A stretch of DNA of 64,000 nucleotides, from assembly GCA_944359365.1 (NCBI GenBank), contig CALVST010000001.1, positions 113,356-177,355 of the forward strand, written 5' to 3'. The stretch comes from an uncultured Clostridia bacterium. Lineage in GTDB: Bacteria; Bacillota; Clostridia; Christensenellales; Borkfalkiaceae. Shown one piece after another: positions 63,317 to 64,000 of the stretch. The notes below the pieces were generated by a model. That model saw only the letters and a program-made list of their open reading frames with translations, made no database searches and was not told the origin of the DNA. Every line of letters starts with the position of its first letter. The first letter of the stretch is position 1. The position numbers were made by a program, and so were the translations under genes.

Positions 63317-64000
63317 AAAGAAATTTTCCGCAGGGCTTACCGTATTGTCCTGTTTTTTGGCGCTCGTCATCGGGTTTGCGGCGGCTTTCTTTCTGTATAC
63401 TTATATCAAACGCCCGACGGGCGGCGATGCCTATATCAGCGGCGATCTTTCCATACACTTTATGGAACTCGGCAACAATTACACAGGCGATTCCATTTAC
63501 ATAAAGGCGGGCGATACGGATATACTCATCGACGCCGGCTCGCGCGCGGACAGTACGGATACGACGGCGGCGTATATCGATCAATATTGCACCGACGGCG
63601 TGCTCGAATACGTCATAGCAACGCACGCCGATCAAGACCACATCGCGGGTTTTGCGGGCAGCTCGTCTTCCCAAAGCATCTTTGATCGGTACGAATGCAA
63701 AGTCATCATCGATTTTGCGAGGACGAACAAAAATACACAGACTTATCAAAAATATGTGGAAAACCGCGACAAAGAAGTCGCGGCGGGCGCAAAGCATTAT
63801 ACGGCGCTGCAATGGTGGAACGGAGAAGACAGCCTGCCTCGCGCGATAGAGGTTTCCGACGGTATCGAAATGGAGATCCTCTACAATTATTTTTACGAAT
63901 ATGACAGCGACAAAGAAAACAACTATTCGGTCTGCCTTATGTTCAACCAGGGCGACAAGCATTTCCTGTTCACGGGCGACCTTGAAAAGGAAGGGGAAGA
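63309..64000 (+). CDS. Exported MBL-fold hydrolase, ComEC C-terminal-like (3' end outside window)
   Basis: The frame starts at ATG 63309 and is open to the window edge (230 codons visible). An N-terminal transmembrane anchor or uncleaved signal (about 8-32) is followed by a metallo-beta-lactamase domain with IHFMELGNNYTGDSIYI, ILIDAGSRAD and the metal motif THADQDHIAG, and later LFTGDLEKEG. This matches stand-alone proteins like the C-terminal hydrolase of the DNA-uptake protein ComEC, which may be secreted nucleases or phosphodiesterases. No competence channel part is seen in the visible portion. Confidence 0.88.
   Translation, partial: MAKKKFSAGLTVLSCFLALVIGFAAAFFLYTYIKRPTGGDAYISGDLSIHFMELGNNYTGDSIYIKAGDTDILIDAGSRADSTDTTAAYIDQYCTDGVLEYVIATHADQDHIAGFAGSSSSQSIFDRYECKVIIDFARTNKNTQTYQKYVENRDKEVAAGAKHYTALQWWNGEDSLPRAIEVSDGIEMEILYNYFYEYDSDKENNYSVCLMFNQGDKHFLFTGDLEKEGE

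Overview
The window looks like a chromosomal segment of a spore-forming member of the Clostridia with moderately high GC. The indications are an intact sigK with its pro-sequence, a ytxC gene directly before thrS, an IspH-ribosomal protein S1 fusion, a thrS T-box leader, mcsA-mcsB-clpC, long-form HPF, a ThiI without rhodanese domain paired with a cysteine desulfurase, and consensus 17-nt-spaced TTGACA/TATAAT promoters. I cannot name the genus from sequence alone. Most of the window is core metabolism and housekeeping on the + strand, in tight operons with many ATGA overlaps.

Layout. 1-7.3 kb: end of an arginine operon (argD, argF, carA, carB) in which carB is fused in frame to a complete dapF-like domain, then a small membrane protein. 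7.35-9.6 kb: cysteine desulfurase and thiI. 9.7-15.2 kb: beta-galactosidase, galT and galE (Leloir pathway, no galK here). 15.3-20.5 kb: a biotin-dependent, probably Na+-pumping decarboxylase operon with two different carboxyltransferases. 20.6-25.6 kb: a BaiN-type flavoprotein, a chorismate mutase-CMP kinase fusion, plsC and ispH-S1. 25.7-29.4 kb: htpG, a ZIP metal transporter and an SDR. 29.5-32.3 kb: an isolated phage tail-fibre gene with its probable chaperone, then a DUF378 protein. 32.4-36.8 kb: an ABC exporter with MarR and DtxR-like regulators. 36.9-42.4 kb: sigK, mcsA-mcsB-clpC (no ctsR) and hpf. 42.5-48.2 kb: a CE2-type esterase on the minus strand, YihY/BrkB, DegV, and an ApbE/NusG-II/Gx-transporter trio.

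48.2-51.9 kb is accessory. A tRNA-Ser(CGA) is followed by mobile-element debris, an MBL-fold lactonase-like gene, an enolase-superfamily sugar-acid dehydratase, a chain of five short hairpins resembling an IS200/IS605-derived end element, and an SDR broken by two homopolymer frameshifts. 51.9-62.5 kb returns to the core: leuS and a small PLDc_N protein (minus strand), ytxC, T-box-thrS, infC (probable AUC start)-rpmI-rplT behind an attenuator, a SpoU methyltransferase, a FucU-like mutarotase, yebC and proA. 62.5-64 kb: a non-coding stretch, then a membrane-anchored Ig-like protein and the start of an exported MBL-fold hydrolase cut by the window edge.

The strongest oddities are the gene fusions. 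CarB-DapF (whose DapF part has Ala where the first catalytic Cys is expected) and AroH-Cmk look unusual; IspH-S1 is already known in Clostridia. The double carboxyltransferase decarboxylase operon, the orphan tail-fibre cassette and the hairpin array with the broken SDR also merit a second look. No CRISPR array, rRNA operon or complete prophage is present.
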